Counted from the first letter of the stretch, positions 7,981 through 16,162 are shown. The stretch: DNA of 29,732 nucleotides from JAJFGI01 sp036397065 (GCA_036397065.1 DASWJP010000108.1:1-29732); one strand, 5' to 3'. Program-made: numbers and translations. The notes: generated by a model from the sequence alone, not told the origin.

Positions 7981-9429
7981 CTATTTAAGGCCGCGAACCA
8001 CTTGAATGTCCAGATCCCGTATTTTCTTGCGCAAAGTGTTGCGGTTGAGACCCAGCAGTTTGGCCGCCCGGATTTGATTTCCCTTGGTCGCGGCTAGGCA
8101 CAGCTCCAGCAGGGGGCGTTCCACCTCGCGTAGAATCCGGTCATAGAGGCCGGCGGCCGGGAGGGAGTCCTTGTGGGCGAAGAAGTACGTCTGCAGGTGA
8201 TGCTCGACCGCACCTCCCAGGGAATCAGCCTCGCGCCCGCTGCCCGCGGCCTCGGCCGGGACCTCGGCCAATTCGTCGCGGACCACGGCGGCACCGATCA
8301 TGTCCTGGCTGTACAGGGCGGCCAGCCGGCGAATCAGATTCTCCAGTTCACGGACATTGCCCGGCCAGCGATAAGCTTTCAGCGCCTCCATGGCCTCCGA
8401 ATCCAAAATCTTGGACGGCAGGCCTTCCGCGTGCACCAGGGCGATGAAATGACGGGCCAGCTCCGGAATATCATCGCTGCGTTCGCGCAAGGGCGGCAGG
8501 CGGATGGGCACCACATTCAGCCGGTAGAACAGGTCCTCGCGGAACAGGCCCTGCCGCACCATGGCTTTGAGATCCCGGTGGGTGGCGGTGATGATGCGGG
8601 CATCGGCACGGATCGGCGTGCGTCCGCCCACGGCGGAATATTCGCCATCCTGCAAGACGCGCAGCAGACGGGTCTGGGCCTCCAGCGGCATATCGCCGAT
8701 TTCATCGAGAAACAGGGTGCCGCCATTGGCCTGCTCGAAGCGGCCGGGGGAGCGCGTGAGCGCCCCGGTGAAGGCCCCCTTTTCGTGCCCGAACAACTCG
8801 CTTTCGATCAGTTCGCGCGGAATCGCTGCCATGTTGATGGCGACGAAGGGCCCGTGCCGCCGCTTGCCATAGCGGTGCAGGGCGCGCGCCACCAGTTCCT
8901 TGCCGGTGCCGGACTCGCCGTAGATGGTCACCGTCAGATCCGTGCCCATGAGCCGCGCCAGGATGCGGTAGATATCCTGCATGGCCGGTGAACGGCCGAT
9001 CAGGGGCAGCCGCTCGTCCTCGCCACCGTCGGGCGGCGGCAGGGCGCCGGGGCCTGTAGGCATGGGCTCGGACAATGCCCGCTCGACCACTACGGTCAAC
9101 TCGCGCAGATCGAAGGGTTTCGGCAGATATTCGAAGGCGCCCTTCTCGGTCGCCTTGACCGCGGTCAGCAGAGTGTTCTGCGCGCTCATGACGATGACCC
9201 GCAAGTTGGGCCGCAACTTGCGGATGCGCGGCAACAGATCCAAACCGTTTTCATCCGGCATCACCACGTCGGTGATGACCAGGTCGCCCTCGCCCGCCTC
9301 GATCCACCGCCATAGGCCGGCGGCGGTGCCGGTGGCCCGCACTGTATGTCCTTGGCGGCCCAGGGCCTGGCTGAGCACCGTGCGAATGGCGCTGTCGTCG
9401 TCGGCGATCAGGATGGTGGCGCCATTCAT
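7981..9429 (-). CDS. ntrC: Nitrogen response regulator NtrC (sigma-54 activator)
   Basis: A 482-residue activator of nitrogen-limitation genes, phosphorylated by NtrB. The receiver (1-120) has D10-D12, phospho-acceptor D54 and K104. The AAA+ domain (about 140-385) has Walker A GESGTGKE at 171-178, an intact sigma-54 contact loop GAFTGA at 218-223, Walker B TLFLDEIGD, and WPGNVREL near its end. The C-terminal Fis-type helix-turn-helix reads GNQIRAAKLLGLNRNTLRKKI. The intact GAFTGA loop contrasts with NtrX next door. Its ATG overlaps the ntrB stop by four bases (ATGA). Regulation of the operon by NtrC itself is known in several proteobacteria, and a possible site upstream of dusB is described separately. 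Confidence 0.98.
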   Translation of the reverse strand: MNGATILIADDDSAIRTVLSQALGRQGHTVRATGTAAGLWRWIEAGEGDLVITDVVMPDENGLDLLPRIRKLRPNLRVIVMSAQNTLLTAVKATEKGAFEYLPKPFDLRELTVVVERALSEPMPTGPGALPPPDGGEDERLPLIGRSPAMQDIYRILARLMGTDLTVTIYGESGTGKELVARALHRYGKRRHGPFVAINMAAIPRELIESELFGHEKGAFTGALTRSPGRFEQANGGTLFLDEIGDMPLEAQTRLLRVLQDGEYSAVGGRTPIRADARIITATHRDLKAMVRQGLFREDLFYRLNVVPIRLPPLRERSDDIPELARHFIALVHAEGLPSKILDSEAMEALKAYRWPGNVRELENLIRRLAALYSQDMIGAAVVRDELAEVPAEAAGSGREADSLGGAVEHHLQTYFFAHKDSLPAAGLYDRILREVERPLLELCLAATKGNQIRAAKLLGLNRNTLRKKIRDLDIQVVRGLK

Positions 9430-10541
9430 GGAACAACCGATCCGCGCGGCGCCTGGGGCAACAGCATGCGCACGATGGTCCGCTGCGGCTCGCCGACGAA
9501 CTCGATGACGCCGCCGTGGTCGCCGACGATCTTGGCGACCAGGGCCAGGCCCAATCCCTTGCCGCCGCTCTTGGTGGTGACGAAGGGATCGAACAGATGC
9601 TCGCGCAATTCCTCCGGGATGCCGGGGCCATTGTCCTGGACGCAGACCGTCAGCGGCAGATCGACGCGGCTGTCGCTGCCCGGAACCGCCAGGCGCACCC
9701 CTTGCTGATAGCGCGTCGACAGAACGATCTCGCCGCCGCTGGCCGGCACCGCCTCGGCGGCGTTCTTGACTAGGTTGAGCAGCGCCTGAATGAGCAGATC
9801 CCGGTTGCCATAGACCGGCGGCAAGGACGGATCATAGGTCTCGACAATACGGGTGTGGGCGGCAAAGCCGCTCTGGGCCAGGGCGCGCACATGATGAAGG
9901 ACTTCGTGGATATTGACCGGCGCACGCACCGGTGGGCCGCCGTCGGCGAACATCTCCATGCGGTCGACCAGGGCCACGATCCGATCCGCTTCGTCGCAAA
10001 TCAGGCGGGTCAGCGGCCGGTCGTCCGTGGTCGCGTTCTGCTCCAGGAGCTGGGCGGCGCCGCGAATGCCCGACAGCGGATTTTTCACTTCATGGGCCAG
10101 CATCGCCGCCATGGCGGTGACGGAGCGGGCGGCGTTGCGGTGCACCAGTTGGTCGTCGATCTTGCGGGCGATCGACCGTTCCTGGAGCGAGACGACCACA
10201 TGGCCCGGCAGCGTGGCCATCGCCGCCGTGCCGACCGAGACATAACGCAAGCCGGTGCGCGGGGTTTCGATGCTCAGGCCGTTCTCGAAGACCGAATGGC
10301 CGCCGTCGCGCACCTGCGCGATCAAATGAAAGACCGGACTGTCGGCGGGCAGGATCTGGGTCAGCGGCCGGCCGATCAAGGCCGTGACACCGCTCTGAAA
10401 AAACTGCTCCGCCGCGGGATTGGCAAAGTCGATGCGATCCGCCTCATCCACCACCAGCACCGGTTGCGGCAGGGCGGCCAGGATCGCCGAGGTATCGTTT
10501 GGCCATTGGGCCACGGACGGCTTGGCGGTGCCGCTCATCAT
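9426..10541 (-). CDS. ntrB: Nitrogen regulation sensor histidine kinase NtrB
   Basis: A 371-residue soluble histidine kinase/phosphatase that controls NtrC and in the family is governed by the PII protein. An N-terminal PAS domain covers about residues 15-125 (LPQPVLVVDEADRIDFANPAAE). The HisKA helix carries H150 in MLAHEVKNPLSGIRGAAQLLE. The ATPase domain has N box NLVKNAAEA, G1 VCVQDNGPGIPEE and G2 KGLGLALVAKIVGDHGG. No membrane segment is seen, as expected. The ATG overlaps the dusB stop by four bases (ATGA), and a second in-frame ATG follows immediately. The 3' end overlaps ntrC by four bases, so dusB-ntrB-ntrC form one translationally coupled unit. Confidence 0.97.
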   Translation of the reverse strand: MMSGTAKPSVAQWPNDTSAILAALPQPVLVVDEADRIDFANPAAEQFFQSGVTALIGRPLTQILPADSPVFHLIAQVRDGGHSVFENGLSIETPRTGLRYVSVGTAAMATLPGHVVVSLQERSIARKIDDQLVHRNAARSVTAMAAMLAHEVKNPLSGIRGAAQLLEQNATTDDRPLTRLICDEADRIVALVDRMEMFADGGPPVRAPVNIHEVLHHVRALAQSGFAAHTRIVETYDPSLPPVYGNRDLLIQALLNLVKNAAEAVPASGGEIVLSTRYQQGVRLAVPGSDSRVDLPLTVCVQDNGPGIPEELREHLFDPFVTTKSGGKGLGLALVAKIVGDHGGVIEFVGEPQRTIVRMLLPQAPRGSVVP

Positions 10542-11539
10542 GCCGCCGCCCGATCGATGTACGGCGCATAAAAATCTCGCAGCAAGGCGGCCACCTGCCG
10601 CGGATCATCCTCTTGGTTGATGGCGACCCGTGTTTCGGCGGCGCCGAGCAGGGTCGTGCAATATCGATTCAAATGCTTGCGCGCCACGCGAACACCCCGG
10701 TCCGTGCCGTGATAGGTCAGAATCGCGTCGTAGTGGTCCAGCATCGCGGCAAGCTGCGCGGCAAGCGGCGGATTGGGCAGAACCTCCCCACTCCGCAAGA
10801 ACGCCATGACCTGGCGCAGGAACCAGGGCCGGCCCATGGCGGCGCGGCCGATCATCACGCCATCCGCGCCGGAAGCGCGCAGCGCCTCTGCCGCATCCTC
10901 GACGGTGCAGATGTCGCCATTGACGATCACCGGAATGCGCACCGCCTGTTTGACCCGGGCCACGAAGTCCCAGTCGGCTTGGCCCGTGTACAACTGACAG
11001 CGGGTGCGGCCATGGACGGTCAGCATGCGCACGCCGCAGTCCTCGGCGATGCGGGCCAGCTCCGGCGCATTGCAGGTGGCGTCGTCCCAGCCAGTGCGCA
11101 TCTTCAAGGTGACCGGCACATCGACCGCCGCCACCGTCGCCTCGATGATGCGCCGTGCCAGGGGCAACTCGCGCATCAAGGCCGAGCCGGCGTACTTGTT
11201 GACCACTTTCTTCACCGGACAGCCGAAGTTGATATCGATGAGGGCCGCGCCCCGGTCCTGGTTCAGACGCGCCGCCTCGGCCATGACCTCCGGCTCGCAC
11301 CCGGCCAGTTGCACCGCCATCGGCACGTCGCCGGCGGTGTGCTCGGTCATCTGCAGGGACTGGCGGGTGGCCCGGATCATGGCCTGGCTGGCGATCATCT
11401 CCGAGACCACCAGGCCGGCACCCCAGGCCGCGACCGCACGGCGGAACGGCCCGTCGCTCACCCCGGACATGGGGGCGAGGATGACCGGATCGCCCAGGGT
11501 CACATGTCCGATGGAGATGGGGCCGACAGAAATGCCCAT
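10538..11539 (-). CDS. dusB: tRNA-dihydrouridine synthase DusB (NifR3)
   Basis: A 333-residue FMN enzyme that reduces uridine to dihydrouridine in tRNA with NADPH. It has the N-terminal signature LAPMSGVSDGPFRR, catalytic C107 in INFGCPVKKVVNKYAGSALM, and FMN-phosphate contacts in NGDICTVEDA and GRAAMGRPWF. Length matches the family (321 in E. coli). It is the first gene of the ntr operon, the arrangement that gave it the old name nifR3. A four-base overlap couples it to ntrB. The 89-base region upstream holds a GGTGCACC palindrome and a run of six A's on the transcript strand, so the operon promoter probably lies there. Confidence 0.96.
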   Translation of the reverse strand: MGISVGPISIGHVTLGDPVILAPMSGVSDGPFRRAVAAWGAGLVVSEMIASQAMIRATRQSLQMTEHTAGDVPMAVQLAGCEPEVMAEAARLNQDRGAALIDINFGCPVKKVVNKYAGSALMRELPLARRIIEATVAAVDVPVTLKMRTGWDDATCNAPELARIAEDCGVRMLTVHGRTRCQLYTGQADWDFVARVKQAVRIPVIVNGDICTVEDAAEALRASGADGVMIGRAAMGRPWFLRQVMAFLRSGEVLPNPPLAAQLAAMLDHYDAILTYHGTDRGVRVARKHLNRYCTTLLGAAETRVAINQEDDPRQVAALLRDFYAPYIDRAAA

Positions 11540-11583
11540 AATTCAGGCACCGCCTCGTGTTGCCTAATCCGTGTGCTTTTTTA

Positions 11584-11605
11584 GCGCAATGGTGCACCGG
11601 CGCAA
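11584..11605. promoter_or_regulatory. GGTGCACC palindrome between GCGCAA direct repeats upstream of dusB
   Basis: The perfect 8-base palindrome GGTGCACC (11591-11598) has one base on each side and then an identical GCGCAA (11584-11589 and 11600-11605). It lies 45-66 bases upstream of the dusB ATG. GGTGCA/TGCACC are the half-sites of enteric NtrC operators, but here they overlap rather than being split by about five bases. On the minus strand the inner GCGCAA reads TTGCGC, a possible -35. An operator role is a hypothesis. Confidence 0.35.
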
Positions 11606-11611
11606 GGGATT

Positions 11612-11627
11612 TCCCCTGGCCGAGGGG
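11612..11627 (-). terminator. Weak hairpin just after the CcsA/YpjD-like gene
   Basis: CCCCT and AGGGG arms (11623-11627 and 11613-11617 read on the minus strand) around a five-base loop, one or two bases after the stop codon at 11629. No T tract follows, so at best it is a weak or assisted terminator before the dusB operon, or an mRNA 3'-end stabiliser. Confidence 0.2.
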
Positions 11628-11628
11628 T

Positions 11629-12444
11629 CTAGGCGAGCAGCACGTCGGTGACGAATTTGACCCCTGGATAGGCCAAGGTCAGCAGCAGATAGGCGAGCAG
11701 GATCAGGCGGGCCGCCCGCTGTCCACGCAGGCCGGTGCGCTGGTGCAAAACCAGCAGCACGATGACCACCGCCAGGGCCAGGAAGGTAAGCAGAATCTTG
11801 TGGTTGAAGACCAGCAGCTGACCATGGGTCACGTATTCCTCGGCCACACCGGTCAGGATGCCCACGGCCAGAACCACGGCCGCCGCGGCCAGCAGGCGGA
11901 CCTGCAGGGCGGAGGCATCGGAAATGGAGGGCAGCTTGTGGGTCAAGGCCGTGGGCGCCTTGCGTTTCACCGCCCGCTCCTGCACCAGCACGGCGGCGCC
12001 GGCCACCGCCGCCAGGGTGGCCAGGCCATAGGTCGCCACCGAAGCCACGATATGCGCTGCCAGCCAGGCATTCCCCGCCAGACCCAGCCCGCCCGGCGCC
12101 CCCGTCCCGGCCCAGGCCGAGGCCAGCACGCCGAGCACCAGCAAATACGGCACCAGCAGCGGCGCCAGGCGCCAGGCTTCACGCAGCAGGGCGGCGGCCA
12201 CCACGAACAGGATCATGGTCGCCGATATCGAAATCCACAGGCTGGTGGAAAAGCTGGATTGCCAGGAGCCTTGCAGGCGGCTGACGCTGGCCACCACCGG
12301 GCCGGCCACGGCCACGACGGCGGTCATCCAGAACAGGATGTCCGGGCGGCGGATATCGCGCCGGTAGGGAAGCAGTGCCGCCGGTAACAAGGCGGCCAGG
12401 GCGGAGAGGCTGAGAACCACGGGATCGGCCTTCGTTGGCTGCAT
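11629..12444 (-). CDS. CcsA/YpjD-like cytochrome c assembly family membrane protein
   Basis: A 271-residue integral membrane protein with about eight hydrophobic segments, similar in size and layout to E. coli YpjD (263) and to the CcsA/HemX family. Candidate heme-ligand histidines are H131 (WLAAHIVASVATYG) and H215 (FNHKILLTFLAL), placed like the two conserved histidines of this family. The WGxxWxWD heme-handling motif of true CcsA/CcmC is not seen. It may handle heme or heme-related compounds at the membrane, but its exact role is unknown. The frame stays open far upstream, antisense to ispDF, so I chose the ATG at 12444, where the hydrophobic protein begins. A TATAAG box lies 17 bases upstream (12461-12466). 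It is transcribed toward dusB and may be the first gene of that run. Confidence 0.85.
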   Translation of the reverse strand: MQPTKADPVVLSLSALAALLPAALLPYRRDIRRPDILFWMTAVVAVAGPVVASVSRLQGSWQSSFSTSLWISISATMILFVVAAALLREAWRLAPLLVPYLLVLGVLASAWAGTGAPGGLGLAGNAWLAAHIVASVATYGLATLAAVAGAAVLVQERAVKRKAPTALTHKLPSISDASALQVRLLAAAAVVLAVGILTGVAEEYVTHGQLLVFNHKILLTFLALAVVIVLLVLHQRTGLRGQRAARLILLAYLLLTLAYPGVKFVTDVLLA

Positions 12445-12540
12445 TAAGTTCGCGATTCGTCTTATACATCCCCCTTGGCCCCGGCGACAGACATCACTAG
12501 GCTCGCCCCACCTTGGCATTGGGACAGGCGGAGTCGACGC
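12445..12540. promoter_or_regulatory. Divergent promoter region between the YpjD-like gene and ispDF
   Basis: A 96-base divergent gap. Toward ispDF: TTGGCC (12475-12480), 17 bases, TAGGCT (12498-12503), which would start RNA about 30 bases before the ATG. Toward the YpjD-like gene: a good -10, TATAAG (12461-12466 on the minus strand), but no recognisable -35 at 16-18 bases. The two overlap, so the polymerases may compete. A GATTC (GANTC) site is at 12454-12458. Confidence 0.4.
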
Positions 12541-13716
12541 ATGGCAGGAACCGTGGCGCTGATCGTCGCGGCCGGCCGCGGCAGCCGTTTCGGCGGTACC
12601 GGGCCGAAGCAGTACGCGCCACTGGGCGGCCAGCCGGTCCTGCGCCATAGCCTGGAACGCTTCCTTAGCCACCCGGGCATAACGGCGGTCCAGGCGGTCA
12701 TTCACGCCGACGACCAAGCACGCTATGCCGAAGCCGCCGCCGGGATGGACTTGCCGCCCCCGGCCATCGGCGGCGCCACCCGCCAGGACTCGGTCCGCCA
12801 TGGCCTGGAACACATCGCCAACCAGGCACCGGACCAAGTGCTGATCCATGACGCGGCCCGGCCGTTCGTGGATGGCGGACTGATTGACCGGGTCCTGGCC
12901 GCCTTGACAGTGGCACCCGGCGCCATCGCCGCCTTGGCGGTTACCGATACCCTCAAGCGCGGCATCGAAGGCCGGGTTGCCGGTACCGTGCCGCGCGACG
13001 GCCTGTGGCGGGCACAGACGCCGCAAGGCTTCCGTTTTGCCGAGATCCTGGCGGCGCACCGGGCCGCCGCAGGGGCTTCCTCTGGGGCCGAAATAACCGA
13101 CGATGCGGCGGTGGCCGAGCAGGCGGGCCTGGCGGTTGCCCTGGTCGAGGGGGCGGCGGAGAACGTCAAGATCACCACCGCCGAGGATTTGGTCCGGGCC
13201 GAGCGCTGGCTGGCTGCGCGCCAGGACGAAACCCGCGTGGGTATGGGCTTCGATGTGCACCGCTTCGCGCCCGGCGATCACGTGATGCTGTGCGGCGTGC
13301 GCATCGCCCATGAGGCCGGGCTGCTCGGCCATTCGGATGCGGATGTGGGCCTGCACGCCTTGACCGACGCCATCCTCGGGGCCATCGCGGCCGGCGATAT
13401 CGGCAGCCATTTCCCGCCCAGCGAGGCCCGCTGGCGCGGGGCCGAGTCCGCCGATTTCCTGCGCCATGCCGCCGGTTTGGTGGCGGCCCGCGGCGGCCGT
13501 ATCGCCCACGTGGACGTGACCCTGATCTGCGAGCGGCCCAAGGTGGGCCCGCACCGGGCCGCCATGACCGCGCGCATCGCCGAGGTGCTGGAGATCGACG
13601 CCCGGCGGGTCAGCATCAAGGCCACCACGACCGAAGGTCTGGGCTTTACCGGCCGCGGCGAAGGCATCGCGGCGCAAGCCACGGCCACCGTTCGCCTGCC
13701 GGCCGTGGCCTCGTGA
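12541..13716 (+). CDS. ispDF: Bifunctional IspD-IspF isoprenoid (MEP pathway) enzyme
   Basis: A 391-residue fusion catalysing steps 3 and 5 of the MEP pathway. The IspD cytidylyltransferase half (about 1-228) has the CTP-binding AAGRGSRFGGTGPKQY at 10-25, DAARPFV, and TPQGFRF. The IspF cyclodiphosphate synthase half (about 231-391) begins RVGMGFDVHRF, with metal ligands D238 and H240, then GHSDADVG, HFPPS and TTTEGLGFTGRGEGIAA. Both sets of catalytic motifs are complete. The ATG at 12541 starts the protein at the family N-terminus and follows a GGCGGAG element. The fusion is common in alphaproteobacteria. The intermediate kinase IspE is not in the window. The stop overlaps the pgpA start. Confidence 0.97.
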   Translation: MAGTVALIVAAGRGSRFGGTGPKQYAPLGGQPVLRHSLERFLSHPGITAVQAVIHADDQARYAEAAAGMDLPPPAIGGATRQDSVRHGLEHIANQAPDQVLIHDAARPFVDGGLIDRVLAALTVAPGAIAALAVTDTLKRGIEGRVAGTVPRDGLWRAQTPQGFRFAEILAAHRAAAGASSGAEITDDAAVAEQAGLAVALVEGAAENVKITTAEDLVRAERWLAARQDETRVGMGFDVHRFAPGDHVMLCGVRIAHEAGLLGHSDADVGLHALTDAILGAIAAGDIGSHFPPSEARWRGAESADFLRHAAGLVAARGGRIAHVDVTLICERPKVGPHRAAMTARIAEVLEIDARRVSIKATTTEGLGFTGRGEGIAAQATATVRLPAVAS

Positions 13717-14225
13717 TCGGGCATGGACTCGTGACCGGGCGCGGTCTTGCCTTTTGGCACCCGGCCAGCCTGCTGGCGACCTGGTTCGGCGCCGGCCTGT
13801 TGCCGCGCGCTCCCGGCACGTGGGGGTCCCTGGCCGCCCTGCCCTTCGCCTATGCCATCGTCGCTGCAGCCGGGCCTTGGGCCTTGCTCGCGGCGGCCGT
13901 TGCCGTCTTCTTTGTCGGCTTGTGGACGAGCGGCATCTATGCGGCGGCCTTGGGTACCGGCGATCCGGGATCGGTGGTCATCGACGAAGTGGCCGGGCAA
14001 TGGCTGACGCTGGTGCCCCTGGCGACCACGGCGGTGGCCCTGGACCCGCTGTTCTACGGCATCGCCTTCGCCGCGTTTCGCGTCTTCGATGTGCTGAAGC
14101 CCTGGCCGGTCAGCATCATTGACCGGCGCCTGCCCGGCGCCTGGGGCATCATGGGAGACGATATCGCCGCCGGCATCTATGCCGGACTCCTCACGTTCAT
14201 TTTGGCAGCCATCTTCGCCCAATGA
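13713..14225 (+). CDS. pgpA: Phosphatidylglycerophosphatase A
   Basis: A 170-residue inner-membrane enzyme that dephosphorylates phosphatidylglycerophosphate to phosphatidylglycerol. Family motifs are present: GTWGSLAALP near the N-terminus, the acidic VIDEVAGQWLTL, and FRVFDVLKPWPVS, with about four hydrophobic segments. Length matches E. coli PgpA (172). The GTG start at 13713 overlaps the ispDF stop (GTGA). A second in-frame GTG at 13731 is possible and would remove six residues; there is no ATG in frame near the start. The 3' end overlaps pncC by four bases. Confidence 0.93.
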   Translation: MIGHGLVTGRGLAFWHPASLLATWFGAGLLPRAPGTWGSLAALPFAYAIVAAAGPWALLAAAVAVFFVGLWTSGIYAAALGTGDPGSVVIDEVAGQWLTLVPLATTAVALDPLFYGIAFAAFRVFDVLKPWPVSIIDRRLPGAWGIMGDDIAAGIYAGLLTFILAAIFAQ

Positions 14226-14725
14226 ACATATTTCCCGATCCGTTGCTCGACGAAGCAAAGGGCTTGATTGAAGACTATCGGCGGCGCGGGTGGCGCATCG
14301 TCACGGCAGAATCCTGCACCGGCGGCCTGATCGCCGGCTGCCTGTCGGAAATTCCCGGCGCCTCGGATGTGCTCGAAGGTGGCTTTGTCACTTATAGCAA
14401 CGCCGCCAAGAACCAGCACCTCGGTGTTCCCCGCGAAACGATCCAACGGGTCGGCGCGGTCAGCGCCAAGGTGGCCGAGGCCATGGCCGTGGGTGCGCTG
14501 ACGAAGGGCGATGCGGACGTGGCCGTTTCCGCCACCGGCATCGCCGGTCCCGGCGGCGGCTCGGCGGACAAGCCGGTCGGCCTGGTCTTTCTGGGCGCCG
14601 CCCGGCGTGGAGGACAGGCGCGGCACGAACGCCACGTCTTCGCGGGCGACCGAACCGCCATTCGCCTGGCGGCGATGGCCGCCGCCTTCGCCCTGCTGCG
14701 CCGTATCAGTGACCAGGAGGACTGA
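14222..14725 (+). CDS. pncC: Nicotinamide-nucleotide amidase, stand-alone CinA C-terminal domain (PncC)
   Basis: A 167-residue protein of the CinA C-terminal family, which deamidates NMN to nicotinic acid mononucleotide in the pyridine nucleotide cycle. The catalytic serine is expected at S31 in AESCTGGLIAG. Other family segments are GGFVTYSNAAKNQHLGV and AVSATGIAGPGGGSADKPVG. It lacks the N-terminal domain of full CinA, and its length matches E. coli PncC (165). The ATG overlaps the pgpA stop by four bases. The 3' end contains the strong Shine-Dalgarno AGGAGG (14715-14720) of the next gene. Confidence 0.93.
   Translation: MNIFPDPLLDEAKGLIEDYRRRGWRIVTAESCTGGLIAGCLSEIPGASDVLEGGFVTYSNAAKNQHLGVPRETIQRVGAVSAKVAEAMAVGALTKGDADVAVSATGIAGPGGGSADKPVGLVFLGAARRGGQARHERHVFAGDRTAIRLAAMAAAFALLRRISDQED
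14715..14720 (+). promoter_or_regulatory. Strong Shine-Dalgarno of the CPBP gene, inside pncC
   Basis: AGGAGG lies four bases before the ATG at 14725 and within the last codons of pncC. It fixes the start of the CPBP protein and is stronger than those of the other genes in this block, so the protease gene could be translated without relying on coupling. Confidence 0.7.
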
Positions 14726-15504
14726 TGAGCTTTTCCCCCGATCCGGGTTCTTCCGATCCGATATCCCTCAGTCCGGCCCGGCGCCAGATGCCGTTGAGCG
14801 GCGGCGATCTGTTGCTGCTGCTGATCTTCGGCCTGGGGGCGGTGCGCGTGGTGGCGGCGTTCTTCGTCGCCAGTTTGGGTGTGACCGGCCCGAATGTGGA
14901 GCCGGACGGCAACCGCATATTGATCTTCACGATGCTGCTGCTGGTGGCCCAGACAGCGGCCATCCTGGCCACCGTCCACTTCCTCGCCATCCGCAAGCAT
15001 GGGCTAAGCTGGGCCGACGTGGGCCTGCGCCCGGCCGACTCCCGCTGGTACATTCGCGCCGTGGTGATCGGCGGGTTCATGGTGCCGGTGGTGGCGCTGG
15101 TCAACTATCTGGTCGGCCAGATCGAAGGCCAGCCCTTCGAGAACCCGCAGATTTATGCGATCGCCCCGGCCGGCTTCAGTTGGATGGGCATGATCCTGAT
15201 GATCGTGCTGGCCGGCGCGCTGGCCCCCATCGCCGAGGAAATCGCCTTTCGCGGCGTGTTCTTTCCCTGGCTGCGCGAGCGTATCGGACTGGCCGCCGGC
15301 GTCGCCATCAGCGCCCTGACCTTCGCCTCGGTGCATGGCGTGCTGCAACTCATGCCATCCTTGGCGGTCATCGGTGCCGTCCTGGCGGTGCTCTATCATC
15401 GGTGCGGCTCGCTCTATCCGGTGATCGTCGCGCACGGCGTGTTCAACACCATCATGATCGTGGCGTTGTACAGCGCCCTGGCCGGAACCATGACGGCACC
15501 CTAG
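14725..15504 (+). CDS. CPBP-family intramembrane glutamic endopeptidase (CaaX protease-like)
   Basis: A 259-residue membrane protein with about seven to eight hydrophobic segments and the CPBP/Abi (Rce1-like) motifs: E171-E172...R176 in AEEIAFRG, H204 in FASVHG, and H237...N241 in AHGVFN. These place it among intramembrane glutamyl proteases; members act in protein maturation, bacteriocin immunity or unknown processing. No substrate can be named. The start codon overlaps the pncC stop (TGATG) and has a strong Shine-Dalgarno. It is last in the ispDF block and converges on the CHAP lipoprotein gene with only eight bases between the stops. Confidence 0.88.
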   Translation: MSFSPDPGSSDPISLSPARRQMPLSGGDLLLLLIFGLGAVRVVAAFFVASLGVTGPNVEPDGNRILIFTMLLLVAQTAAILATVHFLAIRKHGLSWADVGLRPADSRWYIRAVVIGGFMVPVVALVNYLVGQIEGQPFENPQIYAIAPAGFSWMGMILMIVLAGALAPIAEEIAFRGVFFPWLRERIGLAAGVAISALTFASVHGVLQLMPSLAVIGAVLAVLYHRCGSLYPVIVAHGVFNTIMIVALYSALAGTMTAP

Positions 15505-15512
15505 GAAGCCCC

Positions 15513-16094
15513 CTAGCGGGTGGCGGTCACCTGATCCGAATAGATGAAGCCGTGCGCGGCGTAGGTGCGCACCCCATAGGTATCGCCAGGGATGTACCAG
15601 ACGCGCACCGCCGACCAATCGTTGTTCTTGGACACATCGCGCACCGGGGTCGAGATATGAATCTGGCCCTGGTTCAGCCAGTTGGCCTGATCGACCAGGA
15701 TTTCGCGGCTGTTCAGGATGGCGGTGACCACCGCAACGTGGCCGCCCCGCAGGCGGGCCGTGCGCTTGAGCACCAGGACCGAGCCGACGGCCGGGCGCTG
15801 TCCCGTCGCATAACGGCCCTGGGCGGAGCGCCACCAGGTCCACGCATCGCCGGTAATGTCGATGCCCGAGACCTGCCGCGCATAGGGAACGCATTGCTGG
15901 CGCTTGGCCGGCACCACGATGCGGGTCGACGGCCGGGCGAACACCGACGTATCGGGGATTCCAGGGCTCGGCAACGCCGCGGTCTGCGGACCTGTGACCT
16001 TGGCCGCCGGCCTGGGCGCGGACTGTTCAACGGGCGGCCCGGCACAACCAGCCAGCAACAGAACAGCCGTCATCCACCCAAATGGCCGAAGCAT
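15513..16094 (-). CDS. CHAP-domain lipoprotein, putative cell-wall amidase/endopeptidase
   Basis: A 193-residue exported lipoprotein. Residues 1-17 are a lipoprotein signal ending in LLLAGC, with C17 the lipidated cysteine. A Pro/Ala-rich linker runs to about residue 55. The CHAP (NlpC/P60-related) domain follows, with nucleophile C68 in QQCVPYARQ and H119 in GGHVAVV; DQANW at about 135 may supply the third polar residue. Such proteins cut peptidoglycan peptides or amide bonds. The residue after the lipobox cysteine is Ala rather than Asp, which by enteric rules favours the outer membrane. It is 64 bases downstream of the START-domain gene and has a possible promoter of its own. Confidence 0.85.
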   Translation of the reverse strand: MLRPFGWMTAVLLLAGCAGPPVEQSAPRPAAKVTGPQTAALPSPGIPDTSVFARPSTRIVVPAKRQQCVPYARQVSGIDITGDAWTWWRSAQGRYATGQRPAVGSVLVLKRTARLRGGHVAVVTAILNSREILVDQANWLNQGQIHISTPVRDVSKNNDWSAVRVWYIPGDTYGVRTYAAHGFIYSDQVTATR

Positions 16095-16132
16095 ACGAAT
16101 TGTCGCCCCCCTGCCTTTGCCGAGTCTTATAG

Positions 16133-16162
16133 CCTAAACCAGGACGGTAAATCTTCTGTCAA
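16133..16162 (-). promoter_or_regulatory. Candidate promoter of the CHAP lipoprotein gene
   Basis: On the minus strand a perfect -35 TTGACA (16157-16162) overlaps the stop codon of the preceding gene. The -10 is less clear: TTTAGG (16133-16138) stands 18 bases away, while the better-looking TATAAG (16126-16131) is 25 bases away, too far for a standard sigma-70 spacer. Confidence 0.35.

Noticed and set aside
12445..13677. Upstream extension of the YpjD-like frame to 682 codons, antisense to ispDF
   Set aside because: The extension is low-complexity shadow sequence opposite a well-conserved fusion enzyme; the hydrophobic protein starts at the ATG at 12444.
15501..15516. CTAGG/CCTAG inverted repeat as a bidirectional terminator
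   Set aside because: A five-base stem containing the two stop codons, with no T tracts; too weak to call.
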